From positions 11,659,731 through 11,723,730 of the forward strand of contig NC_037602.1 of NCBI RefSeq assembly GCF_003073045.1: a stretch of 64,000 nt of DNA, written 5' to 3'. Under the pieces are notes generated by a model. That model made no database searches. It saw nothing but the letters and a program-made list of their open reading frames with translations, and was not told where the DNA came from. The DNA is from Pomacea canaliculata. Taxonomy: Eukaryota; Mollusca; Gastropoda; Architaenioglossa; Ampullariidae. The stretch's first letter is position 1. Each line of letters starts with the position of its first letter. The translations under genes were made by a program, and so were the position numbers. Positions 62,501 to 64,000 of the stretch are shown here, in pieces.

Positions 62501-64000
62501 ACGAGGTAGCCTCGTCATCATGATGCCTCGTGACGGCTACCTGGCAACGCGCCCACGGGACGGAGGACTCGAACCCTACCAGCGGGGGCAGCATGGCTGG
62601 GGACATGCCCTGAGGTATGACTCTGTAGGAGCGACGATTTCCTAGTTCCGTGGGTTTGCCTCCAGAGATTAAAAGATACTTAGGAACTTTAAAGTTATAG
62701 TTGTAGCAGCCCTCACTCTCTCGTTGGCGAACGTTCTTGCTGATGTACGTTTGGGCGTAGATGGCAGCGGGGTCGTGACTCCAGGTGTGGGTAGTGTTCT
62801 CCACCCCCACGTCCCAGGTGCTGAAAGTGTTGGGCGTGCCGGCCACGTCCAGGTCCGCTTTGATGTGAAAAACGTGCTGGTGCATGCCAGCTGTCACGTG
62901 CTTGTGCACGCGCGTGCCATACCTCTCCTCGCCCGCCAGGTAAAAAGATGTCGCTAGGTAGCCAGTGGAGCCGATGCGCACCTCTATGGCACCGCTGCTG
63001 CGGAAGATGTAGTCGATGACATAATCATAGTTGATGACGGAGATGTAGGTTCTCACGATCAGCATGGTGTCCACCAGGCCGCCATAGAAGGCCCCCGACA
63101 GCCCGTAGGCCCGGTGTCGCCTTAAGGGCGATTGTGAGTTGTGCTCGAAGATACACAAGGCCCGCGGGAAGCGCGCCAGTCCCCCGTCGTTGGAGGTAAA
63201 CATTCGGGTGTCGAGGTAGGTGGCGTAGGCGGGACAGTCCACACCCTGAAGTAGACCGCGCATGCGCGTGCCGAAGAGGCCAGCGGAGTCGGCAAAGTAC
63301 AGCATGCTGGCAGCGGGGCTGCGGCCGGCATACAGCACGGCAATCTCCTGCAGACTCACCTCGTACGCCACGCGCTCGCCTCCGAAGTTGACGTCATACA
63401 GTTGCAAGCCGACAGAGGGCGACACGCGCAGCGTCAGGCTCCACTTCAGGTAGTGAACACGGCTCCCCTCCACCTTGAAGCGCTGGCCACGCGGCATGAC
63501 CTGCAGGGGAGGGGGCTTGTCATCGGTGGGGAAGGGATCACCGCGCAGGTGCAACGAGCTGTACAGCTCCTCCACCGGCTCTTCAGGGAAGGCAACCCTC
63601 GTTACGTTGATGGTACCGGCAGAGTATCGGTCGGCCAAATCCTTTAAGCTATCAAAGAACTGCTCAGCGTAAAAGATTCTCTCGACGGTCCAGTTGGCGG
63701 CATCCAAAGCCGTGGTGTCGACGAGGATCTGTAGGTCAAGCGGGTGGAGCGTGTAGAACTCGAGGTCGTAAGCCAGCCAGAACCAGGCGGCGCGCGTATT
63801 CGGGGGCAAAAAGGCAGAGCTGACTGGGGTGAAGGACAGGCGAAGGCAGCGCGGCTTACATCCGGGACCCAGCCTGGCGCCGTAACTCTCCTCCAAGAGG
63901 TCGCCCACTTCCCTGGCAACTAAAGGCGTGAGGTGGCGAAAGATGGGCATGAATTCGGCCTTGGAGAAGGGGCGCAAGGAAAAGGGCACCACAGTTCTGC
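59557..64000 (-). CDS. AOC: Copper-containing amine oxidase Z, partial at right edge
   Basis: This is a divergent third copper amine oxidase. Two exons are visible: 64000-62415, open to the window edge, and 59853-59557 with the stop; the junction [16 protein letters not shown] is in phase. The large exon encodes, uninterrupted, the region that X and Y split over exons 3 to 9 of their ten (including the initial micro-exon). Topaquinone site INYDYVIDY, copper ligands GMHQHVFH, the catalytic aspartate in FADSAGLFG, and [11 protein letters not shown] in the last exon are all present, so it should be active. There are no frameshifts. The C-terminal tail is unlike that of X and Y. The N-terminal part, including any membrane anchor, lies beyond base 64000; a possible splice acceptor (GCAG) sits at the very edge. 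Its GC content is visibly higher than that of its surroundings. Confidence 0.95.
60500..60720 (-). mobile_element. Possible piggyBac-like N-terminal fragment in the Z intron
   Basis: The - strand frame includes [20 protein letters not shown] and then [11 protein letters not shown] and [10 protein letters not shown]. The acidic [11 protein letters not shown] pattern recalls piggyBac transposase N-termini. No catalytic core is present. Confidence 0.25.
60860..62396. other. Remainder of the Z intron, no gene recognised
   Basis: A GC-richer patch at 61190-61440 has an open frame without recognisable domains. No repeats of note. Confidence 0.4.

Overview
The window is animal nuclear DNA. It has split genes with GT-AG introns, long AT-rich introns, AATAAA signals, many micro/minisatellites and relics of LINE, Penelope-like, LTR and hAT elements. 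Nothing bacterial is visible. The protein families, the tandem gene arrays and the repeat types suggest a lophotrochozoan, most likely a gastropod mollusc; this is inference from general character, not from a diagnostic marker.

Layout, left to right. (1) About 1.1-20.2 kb: two tandem units, each with a + strand arylsulfatase B-like gene of eight exons (copy A 4643-8626, copy B 13197-18882), flanked by duplicated non-coding DNA and separated by a decayed LINE and Penelope-like fragments. (2) 20.2-24.3 kb: gene-poor DNA with a degenerate minisatellite. (3) 24.4-30.8 kb, + strand: an eleven-exon SLC17-family transporter gene (sialin/VGLUT/NaPi type). (4) 32.4-42.1 kb and 46.1-53.3 kb, - strand: two closely similar copper amine oxidase genes (X and Y), each of ten exons and encoding a type II membrane-anchored enzyme. 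Between them lies a broken duplicate of the SLC17 gene (exon 3 stub plus exon 6), so the duplicated block originally included both SLC17 and amine oxidase sequence. (5) 54-59 kb: a LINE reverse-transcriptase relic, a possible SINE, and a 31-bp satellite of about 33 copies. (6) 59.6 kb to the right edge, - strand: a third, divergent amine oxidase (Z) in which the region split over exons 2-8 of X/Y is one uninterrupted exon; its 5' end lies outside the window.

Most duplicated exons carry single-base insertions or deletions, different ones in each copy, yet splice sites, exon phases and catalytic motifs are kept. When each indel is counted out, all exon phases of X and Y agree exactly (2481 coding bases each). 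I therefore annotate them as genes with suspected consensus errors, with recent pseudogenisation as the alternative. Comparing X and Y also reveals clean insertions: a 325-bp hAT-type MITE with an 8-bp target duplication, and an 844-bp solo LTR with a 5-bp target duplication, each with an empty site in the other copy.

Functionally, sulfatase (sulfated glycan breakdown), SLC17 (anion or sugar-acid transport across lysosomal, vesicular or plasma membranes) and membrane amine oxidase (extracellular deamination of primary amines) need not form one pathway. I see no shared regulation. I found no new multi-gene system that the sequence alone can support; the strongest novelty is the duplication history and the intron-poor amine oxidase Z.
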